A model generated the notes under the pieces. The model made no database searches, was not told where the DNA came from, and worked only from the letters and a program-made list of their open reading frames with translations. A DNA stretch of 34,661 nt from Candidatus Omnitrophota bacterium. GTDB lineage: Bacteria > Omnitrophota > Omnitrophia > Omnitrophales > Aquincolibacteriaceae. Below are positions 15,784 to 23,649 of the stretch, piece by piece. Where the stretch lies: contig JAKJDL010000014.1 of the NCBI GenBank assembly GCA_022705945.1, positions 4,506 through 39,166 of the forward strand, written 5' to 3'. Both the position numbers and the translations under genes were made by a program. Positions within the stretch are counted from its first letter, which is position 1; every line of letters starts with the position of its first letter.

Positions 15784-17358
15784 ATGAAATATAAAAACAC
15801 ATCTATGAAATTCTTGATATCGGTTGTGACGGCTGGTTTTTTGTTGACCCCGTGTGTGTTCGCGGAGACCTCGACGCTGATGCCGGCGGATCCGGCAGGA
15901 GCTGCTCAGCTTCCGGCTGATCAATCGACCGCTCCGGCGGCGCCGGATGCCAAAAGCGATTCGATCAGTCTTGATTTCAAAGATGCGGAGATCGGAACCG
16001 TTCTTCGCGTGCTCAGCATGAAGAGCGGTATGAATATCGTTGCGGGGCCCGAAGTGAAGGGACTGGTTACCGTGCGGCTGGATGATGTTCCCTGGGACCG
16101 TGCGCTGGATGTGATCCTGCGCACCTATGATTATGTCTTCGAGCGGGACGGCAATATCATCCGCGTTACGACCCGCGAGAAAATGGGGAAGGAGCCGGTT
16201 GAGACAAAGACCTTTATCCTTAATTACTCCAAAGCCCAGGAAATTCAGACTGCGATCCAGGATATCCTTAGCGAGCGCGGCCGTATCAAAGTGGCGGAGC
16301 GGACGAACATGCTTGTGGTAACCGATATTCCGACGAACCTTTACAAGATCGGTGAGGTGATCAGGAATCTCGATAAAGTAACATCCCAGGCATTTATTGA
16401 TTCGAAAATTGTTCGCACTGACCATGGGACCGCTGAAAATATGGGTATACAATGGACACCCAGTGCAGATCTGACGGGTGCTGAGCGACCTGTAACGTTT
16501 CCATTTTCATCCGTGCGGGATCAAGGAACTCCTTTTGGCATCAAGCAATTCTTTCCGATACAATCGGTGAGCGGCGGCGGTGATGCCGCAGATGGATTTG
16601 ATAGCATCAATGCCTCCGACCCCCGTTCGCTGCCGAATATAGAGCCGGGAGTGGGGTTTACTTACGGAACATTGAGCTTCAGGGGTTTTAAGGCCGCCCT
16701 TGAGTTCTTGCAGCAGAAATCGAATACAAAGGTTGTTTCAAATCCGAGGATTGTGGTGCTAAACAACCAAACTGCGAAAGTGCAGGTTGGGGACGAAACA
16801 CCTATACCGAAATTTGAGAGGAATGAGAATACGGGAAGCATGGAGGTTACCGGATTTTCTTATCGGGATGTGGGGGTTGTGCTTGAGGTAACACCGCACA
16901 TCAACAGTGCTGAAGAAATCTTGGTAGATCTGAAACCGGAGGTGAGTTCGCGCAAGACCGGATTGTTAGACTATGGCGATATCAGTGCGCCTGAGTTTAC
17001 GGTTACAAAAGCCATCACGCAGGTCCTTATCCAGAGTGGCCAGACGATAGCAATCGGTGGGCTGATGACCGATAACGTTGATGTTGCGGAGGCCAAAGTA
17101 CCGTATCTTGGGGATATCCCTTTTTTCGGGAAGATATTCCGTTCCAAAAGGCAGACACCGGGAACCTCAAACGCGAAAGTTGAGACGTTATTTTTTATAA
17201 CAGTTACTATGGTGGACTCACAGGGTCAACCAGTCAGTGGAAAAGATGCTGATCAGAATCAGAATGCCGGAGCCGCAAACGCCGCGAGAGACACGGATAA
17301 AAAAGCGGTGGGCTCCGGAACAGAAGCCGACTCTCAGGGCGAGGCCGCGAAGCCTTAA
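15784..17358 (+). CDS. pilQ: Type IV pilus secretin PilQ
   Basis: A 524-residue outer-membrane secretin. A signal sequence (to about residue 28, VFA) is followed by a short Ala/Pro-rich linker, an STN domain (about 58-135, DFKDAEIGTVLRVLS...), an N1 domain (about 140-205) and the secretin core (about 300-490). The core contains KVVSNPRIVVLNNQTAKVQV and the signature VPYLGDIPFFGKIFRS. The polar tail (about 490-524) is low complexity. There is no AMIN domain, so it is short for PilQ and close to GspD-like minimal secretins. The start at 15784 has GGAGG about 12 bases upstream; a second ATG at 15805 is possible. It ends the pilus operon. Confidence 0.92.
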   Translation: MKYKNTSMKFLISVVTAGFLLTPCVFAETSTLMPADPAGAAQLPADQSTAPAAPDAKSDSISLDFKDAEIGTVLRVLSMKSGMNIVAGPEVKGLVTVRLDDVPWDRALDVILRTYDYVFERDGNIIRVTTREKMGKEPVETKTFILNYSKAQEIQTAIQDILSERGRIKVAERTNMLVVTDIPTNLYKIGEVIRNLDKVTSQAFIDSKIVRTDHGTAENMGIQWTPSADLTGAERPVTFPFSSVRDQGTPFGIKQFFPIQSVSGGGDAADGFDSINASDPRSLPNIEPGVGFTYGTLSFRGFKAALEFLQQKSNTKVVSNPRIVVLNNQTAKVQVGDETPIPKFERNENTGSMEVTGFSYRDVGVVLEVTPHINSAEEILVDLKPEVSSRKTGLLDYGDISAPEFTVTKAITQVLIQSGQTIAIGGLMTDNVDVAEAKVPYLGDIPFFGKIFRSKRQTPGTSNAKVETLFFITVTMVDSQGQPVSGKDADQNQNAGAANAARDTDKKAVGSGTEADSQGEAAKP

Positions 17359-17504
17359 AAAGTCCGGAATGTTTGATTTTTCGTTTTAAGGATCTTTCGG
17401 GACCTTTGAACCGTCTGATTAGGGTTGCTGATGCTTGATACTCCTGCCTGAATCCCGTGTTTCCTCCGCTAATTTAAACAGCCGTTGAATTGAAAGGAAA
17501 CACT

Positions 17505-19118
17505 ATGGACCGCCACATTCTTATCACGCAAGATGCAAATGAAAAACAGGTCGCAATTCTGGAAGACGGTAAACTCGAAGAATTTTATATCGAGCGGCCG
17601 GATGCCAAAAAACTGTTCGGTAATATTTACGCGGGGATCGTCAAAACGGTTATACCGGGGATTGACGCGGCGTTTGTCGATATCGGGACCGGGAAGGACG
17701 GTTTTCTCTACGTCGGGGATGCGCTCCGTTCGCCGCTTGATCTTGATGCCGAATATGATGAGGATCCCGAGGAGAAGCCGCAGGGTCAGCCGGGTCAGGA
17801 CGCGCAGCCTGCTCAGCCGGCTCAACAGGAACAGTCGCAACAGCGGCATCGCAGAAAGGATCATCATAAGGGTGGCCGGAGCAGGGAACGGCATCAACGG
17901 CCCCGGAGACAGCGGATCGAAGAAGTTTTGAAGCCCGGCCAACGGATCATCGTACAGGTAGTCAAGGAAGCTATCGGCAATAAAGGCCCCCGTCTTACGA
18001 CGCTTTTTTCTATTCCGGCCCGTTATCTTGTTATGATGCCGGGCGAGGAGAAGATCGGGGTTTCCCGAAGGATCGAATCGCGGGCGGAGCGTGAGCGAAT
18101 CCGCAAGATTTTTAAGACACTTGAGATCCCGAAAGGGGTGGGGTTTATCGTTCGCACGAATGCGGAAGGGAAATCCGAAAAAGAATATGTCCGGGATGTC
18201 CGCTACCTGGTCCGCCTGTGGAAGAAGATCCATGCGACGATCCAGTCGAAGAAAGCTCCCGCGCTGATTCATTCCGAACTGGGACTTGTGGAGCGCGTGA
18301 TTCGCGATCACACAAATGAAGAAACAACCAAGATTACGGTCGACCATCCCGAGATTCACAAAAAGATGAAGCGATTTATCGAAATCTACATGCCCGGGCA
18401 AAAGCTTTCCGTAGATCTGACGAAGGAGCAGGAAAGTTTGTTTGAACGGCACGGTATCGACAAGGAGATTGAGCGGACTTTCCAGAAGAACGTTTATCTC
18501 AAGTCGGGTGGACATATCGTGATCGAACAGACGGAAGGTCTTGTCGCGATCGATGTCAATACGGGAAAATTTACGGGGAACAACAAGGGCCTTGAGGAGA
18601 CGGTTTACAAGAACAATGTCGAGGCCGCGCAGGAAATCGCGAGGCAGCTTAGGCTGCGTGACGTCGGCGGGATCATTATCATCGATTTTATCGACATGGA
18701 GACCCACGAGCATCGAAGAAATCTTTTTCGCATTTTTAAGGATGCGGTCAGCCGGGACCGTGCGAAGACGCATTTGCTCCAGGTCTCCGAACTCGGGCTT
18801 GTTGAAATGACGCGTCAGCGTATGAGACCTTCGCTTGAAAGCGCGGTCTACGACACCTGTCCTTACTGCGAGGGGAAGGGAATGGTGAAGTCGAATGCGA
18901 CGATGGCGATCCAGGTGATCCGGGATCTAAGGAGAGCTCTTGCGGATTCCAAAGACCGGATTGTCAGTGCGTATGTGCATCCCGAGGTTGCCGAGAGGCT
19001 GATCCAGCAGGAGAAAAAATCCCTGAGGCATCTTGAAAAGATTACGGGAAGTCGCATTTCGGTTTATCCCGAACCCGGAGCCCACCGCGAGGATGTCAAC
19101 ATCACTTTCATAAAGTAG
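17505..19118 (+). CDS. rng: Ribonuclease E/G family endoribonuclease
   Basis: A 537-residue endoribonuclease for rRNA and mRNA processing. The S1-type RNA-binding domain (about residues 38-175) is split by a Gln/Pro/Arg/His-rich insert at about 82-138. Catalytic metal ligands align with E. coli RNase E D303 and D346: D350 in AIDVNTG and D394 in IIIIDFIDM. The zinc-link CPYC is C452/C455. There is no long degradosome scaffold, so the architecture is RNase G-like. ATG 17505 is preferred over 17490 because an AAAGGA site at 17495-17500 precedes it. Transcription upstream is unclear; no good promoter was found in the 146-base gap after pilQ. Confidence 0.92.
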   Translation: MDRHILITQDANEKQVAILEDGKLEEFYIERPDAKKLFGNIYAGIVKTVIPGIDAAFVDIGTGKDGFLYVGDALRSPLDLDAEYDEDPEEKPQGQPGQDAQPAQPAQQEQSQQRHRRKDHHKGGRSRERHQRPRRQRIEEVLKPGQRIIVQVVKEAIGNKGPRLTTLFSIPARYLVMMPGEEKIGVSRRIESRAERERIRKIFKTLEIPKGVGFIVRTNAEGKSEKEYVRDVRYLVRLWKKIHATIQSKKAPALIHSELGLVERVIRDHTNEETTKITVDHPEIHKKMKRFIEIYMPGQKLSVDLTKEQESLFERHGIDKEIERTFQKNVYLKSGGHIVIEQTEGLVAIDVNTGKFTGNNKGLEETVYKNNVEAAQEIARQLRLRDVGGIIIIDFIDMETHEHRRNLFRIFKDAVSRDRAKTHLLQVSELGLVEMTRQRMRPSLESAVYDTCPYCEGKGMVKSNATMAIQVIRDLRRALADSKDRIVSAYVHPEVAERLIQQEKKSLRHLEKITGSRISVYPEPGAHREDVNITFIK

Positions 19119-19125
19119 CCCCCCT

Positions 19126-19171
19126 CCACCCTACCAACACCCGGGCCTAAGTCCCGGTGTTGGTAGGGTGG
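19126..19171 (+). terminator. Strong hairpin after the RNase E/G gene
   Basis: A 15-bp perfect stem (CCACCCTACCAACAC at 19126-19140 with its complement at 19157-19171) has a further CGGG/CCCG helix inside. The T tract after it is poor (TTACTTTC), so termination efficiency is uncertain. Position, 8 bases after the rng stop and just before a new promoter, supports a terminator or 3'-end stabiliser. Confidence 0.6.
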
Positions 19172-19206
19172 GTTACTTTCGTCTATAGTCTTCGCATTGT
19201 TTCAAG

Positions 19207-19212
19207 TATAAT
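19207..19212 (+). promoter_or_regulatory. -10 box of a probable leaderless promoter for rmuC
   Basis: A consensus TATAAT ends 6 bases before the rmuC ATG at 19219, so the predicted start of transcription coincides with the start codon. No good -35 hexamer sits at the right distance, and no ribosome-binding site fits between. Confidence 0.5.
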
Positions 19213-19218
19213 GCGGCT

Positions 19219-20307
19219 ATGGAAAACTTCTTGCTGGTTGCGGGATCGGTTATCGTTACGGTTGCGGTCCTGGTCACTTTTGTTTACGTCCTTCGCCGGT
19301 TTCTTCCGCATGTTCCCCGTCAGGAGGATAAGACATTCCAGAATCTCCTCCAGTTTCAGCAGGAGCTCCATAACCTTCACTCGAATCTCCAGGAACAGAT
19401 CCGTTCACTCGCGGGACAACTTTCCGAGCAGACCAAACAGAACGCCCGATTCCTTCAGGAAAACCAGCAGAGCTACCGCGAGATCATGGGGGATGTCCGG
19501 CACCGCCTCGGAGCGCTTCAGGGTGCAACCCAGTCCATGATGGATATCGGTAAAGACATCTCGTCGCTTCATGATATTCTCCGGGCACCGAAACTGCGCG
19601 GCGGCATGGGAGAGTTCATGCTCGCGGAACTGCTTCGCCAGATCCTCCCCGAAGATCATTTCCTGCTTCAGCATCGTTTCAGGAACGGGACCCAGGTCGA
19701 CGCCGTGATTCGGCTGGGTGAAGGGCTTATTTCGATTGACGCGAAATTCCCGCTCGAGAACTTCAAGAGAATCCTCGAAGCGGCCGGTGACGAAGCTGCG
19801 GCGCTTGATGCTCGCAAATCGTTCTGGCGCGATGTAAAAAAACACGTCGAGGACATCAGCTCCAAATATATTCTGCCGGAGGAGGGGACGTTCGAATTCG
19901 CCCTTATGTATATCCCGTCCGAGAGCATTTACTACGAAACGATCATCAAGGACGACGCACAGAACGAAAGTATCTCGTCGTATGCCCTCCGGCGAAAGGT
20001 GATCCCTGTTTCGCCGAACAGTTTTTACGCTTACCTTCAGGCGATTGTTCGCGGGCTGAAGGGTATGCGGATCGAGCGCTCGGCCCAGATTATTCTCGAA
20101 AACATCGGACAGCTTGAGGTGGATCTTGAGCAGTGCCTCGCGGATTTTGAGAAGATCGGCGGTCATCTTGGCCACGCCCGATCTTCCTATGAAAGGACAG
20201 AGCAGCGTTTTCGGAAACTCCAGAACAAGCTTGCCGTGATGGGAGACAAGCAGGGGTATCTGAAGGATGAAACGCCCCCGGTCCTTGTGGACGGTAAGAA
20301 CGGGTAA
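19219..20307 (+). CDS. rmuC: DNA recombination protein RmuC homologue
   Basis: A 362-residue RmuC-family protein. It has an N-terminal membrane anchor (about residues 4-28), a long coiled coil rich in Gln and Glu (about 40-100), and a nuclease-like RmuC domain (about 110-320). That domain contains GGMGEFMLAELLRQILP and the VDAVIRLGEGLISIDAKFPL segment, whose Asp and D-A-K pattern resembles a PD-(D/E)xK core. RmuC limits inversions at short repeats in E. coli; its exact biochemistry is not settled. It begins without a ribosome-binding site, directly after a -10 box, and is followed 5 bases later by pcm. Confidence 0.9.
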   Translation: MENFLLVAGSVIVTVAVLVTFVYVLRRFLPHVPRQEDKTFQNLLQFQQELHNLHSNLQEQIRSLAGQLSEQTKQNARFLQENQQSYREIMGDVRHRLGALQGATQSMMDIGKDISSLHDILRAPKLRGGMGEFMLAELLRQILPEDHFLLQHRFRNGTQVDAVIRLGEGLISIDAKFPLENFKRILEAAGDEAAALDARKSFWRDVKKHVEDISSKYILPEEGTFEFALMYIPSESIYYETIIKDDAQNESISSYALRRKVIPVSPNSFYAYLQAIVRGLKGMRIERSAQIILENIGQLEVDLEQCLADFEKIGGHLGHARSSYERTEQRFRKLQNKLAVMGDKQGYLKDETPPVLVDGKNG

Positions 20308-20312
20308 CTTTT

Positions 20313-20975
20313 ATGGCTGATATGGCTGAAGGTTTTGTCCGGGGTCATGGAAATGACCCGCGGCAGACGGAGGCCCTGGCGATGATGGTCGGGGCGCAGA
20401 TCGAGCCTCGGGGTATCCGGGATGAACGGGTGCTTCAGGCGATGCGCAAAGTGCCGCGCCGGTTATTCGTGCCGGAAGATTTATGGGACGCGGCTTATGA
20501 GGACAGACCGCTTGAGATAGGAGCCGGACAGACGATCTCGCAGCCCTACATTGTGGCTTACATGACCGAATGTCTGGGCGTTGAGTCAAGCGACAGTGTG
20601 CTTGAGATCGGGACCGGATCGGGCTATCAGACGGCTATCCTGGCGGAACTGGCGTCTCAAGTTTACACGGTAGAGATCATTGAGAACCTGGCCCGAACCG
20701 CAAAAGAACGCCTGGAAGATCTTGGCTATAACAATATTCGGTTTCGGGTCGATAATGGTCGGAAAGGCTGGCCGGATGAGGCCCCTTTTGACAAGATCAT
20801 CGTAACGGCCGCATCGGATGAGATTCCTCCCGGGCTCATTGAGCAGCTCCGGGAAGGCGGGAGGATGATACTCCCGGTCGGCGTTGCTTCACAGGAATTA
20901 ATCGAAGGAGAAAAACAGCATGGAACTTTTCAAACGCATCGCAAAATCGCTGTTCGGTTCGTCCCGCTCGTCTAA
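20313..20975 (+). CDS. pcm: Protein-L-isoaspartate O-methyltransferase
   Basis: A 220-residue SAM-dependent methyltransferase that repairs isoaspartyl residues in aged proteins. Visible signatures are VPRRLFVPE, the substrate-binding IGAGQTISQPYIVAYM, motif I VLEIGTGSGYQTA, the acidic strand YTVEII, and the C-terminal VRFVPLV typical of Pcm. The last 56 bases also encode the beginning of the next gene in another frame. Both products look genuine, since VRFVPLV is conserved in the family and the downstream ATG has a strong ribosome-binding site. Confidence 0.93.
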   Translation: MADMAEGFVRGHGNDPRQTEALAMMVGAQIEPRGIRDERVLQAMRKVPRRLFVPEDLWDAAYEDRPLEIGAGQTISQPYIVAYMTECLGVESSDSVLEIGTGSGYQTAILAELASQVYTVEIIENLARTAKERLEDLGYNNIRFRVDNGRKGWPDEAPFDKIIVTAASDEIPPGLIEQLREGGRMILPVGVASQELIEGEKQHGTFQTHRKIAVRFVPLV

Positions 20976-21450
20976 AAGTAAATCAGTCAAAAGCTCCGGA
21001 TCGAAAACTGTAAAGATCCGCAAAACGGTCCGCAAGAAAACCGCAAAGAAAAAATCACCTCCCCCCAAAACAAAAACCTCCGTAAAGACAAAAACCAAGG
21101 GGAAGACGAAAGGAAAAAGCACCGGAAGATCCGGCAAGACAAAACGTCCGGTAAAAAAGAAAACGGTAAAGCGTCAGCCGGCCATGGTGAAGGAAGCATT
21201 AGCCCTTCTTCCCGTCGGCGAGGTAACGCATTATTTTCCTCATGTGCAGGCCGCTGTTATCAAGGTCGGCCGGGGAGAGATTCGCAAAGGAGAGGTTCTT
21301 TCGATCCGGGGACACACGACAAATCTCAGGCAGCCGGCTGATTCCATGCAGATCGATCATAAGCCTGTCCAGTTGGCCCGGACCGGTGACGAGATCGGCA
21401 TCCGGGTAAAGTCCCGTGTCCGGGCCGGGGACAAGGTCTACAAGGTCTGA
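20920..21450 (+). CDS. Basic-tail plus translation-factor-like beta-barrel protein
   Basis: A 176-residue protein of two parts. Residues 14-87 are an extremely basic, low-complexity segment of Lys, Ser, Thr and Arg with KKTAKKK-like repeats, resembling a histone H1-like tail. Residues 98-176 are a compact beta-rich domain (GEVTHYFPHVQAAVIKV, then GEVLSIRGHTT, ending AGDKVYKV). It resembles the small 'translation elongation factor-like' barrel related to domain 2 of EF-Tu. I infer nucleic-acid or ribosome binding; no catalytic motif is seen. A GAAGGAGA site at 20904-20911 precedes the ATG inside pcm. Confidence 0.7.
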   Translation: MELFKRIAKSLFGSSRSSKSKSVKSSGSKTVKIRKTVRKKTAKKKSPPPKTKTSVKTKTKGKTKGKSTGRSGKTKRPVKKKTVKRQPAMVKEALALLPVGEVTHYFPHVQAAVIKVGRGEIRKGEVLSIRGHTTNLRQPADSMQIDHKPVQLARTGDEIGIRVKSRVRAGDKVYKV

Positions 21451-21453
21451 TTA

Positions 21454-21774
21454 ATGAGCCCGCACTTCCTCAGAACCTTCCGTCAGTTTGATATCGAAGA
21501 GGTCAAGAAAAGCCTCATGATTGCCGGCGATCTTACCGCCAATTGCGCCGCCTGTAACGCCCTTGGGCTCGATCCTTACAAAACCGCTGTCTGCCCTGAA
21601 TGCGGCGTCACATTCCGCTATGTCGCGAGCCGGAGGCTTGACTCGCATCCTTCGGAAAGGTTCCAGCTCGCCCGTCGCCTGGCCGAGAAACGGCCCGACC
21701 TCACCCTGATCGATTTGTCGGACTACAAAAGCGCGACGGGTGATAAAAGCGCAAAAGAATTTTTCGGTCTCTGA
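21454..21774 (+). CDS. Small zinc-ribbon-like protein of unknown function
   Basis: A 106-residue protein with CAAC (C31, C34) and CPEC (C47, C50), a CxxC-x12-CxxC pattern fitting a zinc ribbon. A predicted helix lies N-terminal (about 12-28) and a charged helical region C-terminal (about 66-90). No family is recognised. It starts 3 bases after the basic-tail gene and ends 10 bases before the CCA enzyme gene. That position in a translation and RNA-related run suggests, weakly, an RNA or ribosome partner. The ribosome-binding site is weak (AAGGT). Confidence 0.6.
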   Translation: MSPHFLRTFRQFDIEEVKKSLMIAGDLTANCAACNALGLDPYKTAVCPECGVTFRYVASRRLDSHPSERFQLARRLAEKRPDLTLIDLSDYKSATGDKSAKEFFGL

Positions 21775-21784
21775 GAACCTTTTT

Positions 21785-23131
21785 ATGACGAACTCGATGG
21801 ATCTGGCGGATAAAAAAGGAATGGCGGCGGTCCGGATTGTTTCGGTGCTCCGCGAGCATGGCCACACGGCTTTTTTTGCCGGCGGGTGTGTCCGTGATCA
21901 CCTGATGGGTAAAAAACCCGACGATATTGATATCGCAACAACGGCAAAGCCCGACCAGGTTGAAAGACTTTTCAAAAAAACGATCCCGGTCGGCAGGCAG
22001 TTCGGTGTGATGCTGGTTGTGGAAGACGATATTCCGTTCGAGGTTGCCACCTTCCGCGCGGAAGGGGGTTATGAAGACGGTCGTCATCCGACAAAGGTTT
22101 CTTTTACGGTCCCGGAAGAAGATGCCAGACGCCGGGATTTTACGGTAAACGGCCTTTTTTATGATCCTCTGTCGAACGAGATACTGGATTATGTCGGCGG
22201 GCGGGACGATATCAGGCGCAAGGTCATCCGCGCCATCGGGAACCCTGAAGAGCGTTTTCGGGAGGATAAACTCCGGTTGCTTCGCGCGGTTCGTTTTGCG
22301 TCTACGTTGGGTTTTGAAATTGAACCGGACACTTGGCATGCCATTAAAAAAAATGCCCGCGATATCAGCGCGGTCAGCCCGGAGAGGATCCGCGAGGAAC
22401 TCGGGAAAATTTTTACTCGCGAAGGATCGGAGCGCGGATTTGTCCTGCTTCATGAGTCGGGGCTTATGAAAGAAATCCTTCCGGAAGTAGAGGCCATGAA
22501 AGGCATTGAGCAGCCCGAGAACTTTCATCCCGAGGGAGACGTGTTCAATCATACGAGACTTCTTTTTTCCCATTTGAAACCGCCCGTCACGGAGGTAGTT
22601 GCTTTCGCGGCCCTTTTTCATGATGTTGGCAAACCCAAGACCCAGGCGCTCCGTAAAGGACGCCTGACTTTCTATGAGCATTCCGAAGAGGGCGCGAAAA
22701 TCGCGCGTAAAATCATGAAACGGCTGAGGTTCCCCAATGACACGGCCGATCAAATCTGTGAATGCATCCTGAATCACATGAAGTTCATGAATGTCAAAAA
22801 GATGCGGTCGGGGAAATTGAAGATGTTCCTGTCACGACCGACTTTTGAGGATGAGATGGAACTCCACAGGGTTGATTGCCTTGCGAGCCACGGTATGCTC
22901 GATAATTATGAGTTTCTTCGCGAGAAAGAAAGAGAGTATGCGAATGAAGAGCTCAAACCCAAGCCCTTGATCAGCGGCCACGACCTGATCGCCCTCGGAA
23001 TGAAGCCCGGACCGGGGATGAAGCCTGTACTTGAAGATCTTTATGAACTGCAGCTTGAAGGAGCGATCAAAAACCGTGATGAAGCCCTGGTGCGGGCAAG
23101 GAATAAAATTAAAGCTGAAAGATCCCAATAA
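21785..23131 (+). CDS. CCA-adding / poly(A) polymerase family nucleotidyltransferase with HD domain
   Basis: A 448-residue class II tRNA nucleotidyltransferase family protein. The head domain has GGCVRDHLMG (residues 33-42), the metal-binding D47-I-D49 (DDIDIAT), RRRDFTVNGLFYDP and ERFREDKLRLLRAVRFA. The second half carries an HD-type domain (ALFHDVGKPKT), found in many CCA-adding enzymes with phosphatase activity. CCA addition is the simplest reading: tRNA-Val in this window lacks an encoded CCA. An A-adding enzyme or poly(A) polymerase cannot be excluded by eye. ATG 21785 is preferred over 21740, which lies in the preceding gene. Confidence 0.88.
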   Translation: MTNSMDLADKKGMAAVRIVSVLREHGHTAFFAGGCVRDHLMGKKPDDIDIATTAKPDQVERLFKKTIPVGRQFGVMLVVEDDIPFEVATFRAEGGYEDGRHPTKVSFTVPEEDARRRDFTVNGLFYDPLSNEILDYVGGRDDIRRKVIRAIGNPEERFREDKLRLLRAVRFASTLGFEIEPDTWHAIKKNARDISAVSPERIREELGKIFTREGSERGFVLLHESGLMKEILPEVEAMKGIEQPENFHPEGDVFNHTRLLFSHLKPPVTEVVAFAALFHDVGKPKTQALRKGRLTFYEHSEEGAKIARKIMKRLRFPNDTADQICECILNHMKFMNVKKMRSGKLKMFLSRPTFEDEMELHRVDCLASHGMLDNYEFLREKEREYANEELKPKPLISGHDLIALGMKPGPGMKPVLEDLYELQLEGAIKNRDEALVRARNKIKAERSQ

Positions 23132-23151
23132 GCATATATGGAGTTGCCGAG

Positions 23152-23649
23152 ATGGAGCATAGCCGGAAAGAAAGCACGTTTAACAAAACAAATTGCAGGA
23201 AATACGTAATCTTTTCTTTAGCTCTTTTTTTTGTGCCGTCCCTGCTATGGGGCGCGCTGATAACCGATGTCGGACCCGACGGAGTCCTCACTCTTGAGGA
23301 CGGGAAACAGGTTTCCTTGGCGGGGATTGAGTTGGACCGCTCGGGAGTGTCCGTCTTGCGTGTCCTTGTGATTCGCCGTGACGCGAAGGTCGAGATTCTC
23401 CAGGCAGCCCGGGATCACAAAGGAAGGGAGTATGCTTACGTTTCCCTGAAAGCAAAATTTCTCGATTTTCCGTTCGGTCCTGGCGGTGTTGCGGCAGAGG
23501 AAGATGTGTTGATCAACCGGTTTCTGGTAGCGCTGGGCGCCGCGCGGGTTGATGATGCCCAGATTTTTTCTAAGAAGGAGGAGTTTTTAGAAGTACAGGA
23601 ACAGGCGAAAAGAAGCGGGGAGGGGATATGGTCCTACGAAAGATCCTGA
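23152..23649 (+). CDS. Exported degenerate staphylococcal-nuclease-like protein
   Basis: A 165-residue protein with a signal or anchor helix (about residues 18-36, VIFSLALFFVPSLLWGA), then a beta-barrel-like domain resembling the SNase (thermonuclease) fold. The LEDGKQVSLAGIEL stretch, and the tail pattern L.VQEQAKRSGEGIW, match that family. Catalytic residues seem lost: where nucleases have an R-L-x-G-x-D-x-P-E type motif it has SLAGIELDRSG. It is probably a non-catalytic nucleic-acid or protein-binding domain in the periplasm. The GGAG at 23140-23143 precedes the ATG. It overlaps the AsmA-like gene by 22 bases. Confidence 0.6.
   Translation: MEHSRKESTFNKTNCRKYVIFSLALFFVPSLLWGALITDVGPDGVLTLEDGKQVSLAGIELDRSGVSVLRVLVIRRDAKVEILQAARDHKGREYAYVSLKAKFLDFPFGPGGVAAEEDVLINRFLVALGAARVDDAQIFSKKEEFLEVQEQAKRSGEGIWSYERS

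Noticed and set aside
17469-18773. 434-codon minus-strand open frame
   Set aside because: Antisense to RNase E/G, with Arg-, Leu- and Asp-rich composition typical of a shadow frame; it has no recognisable domain.
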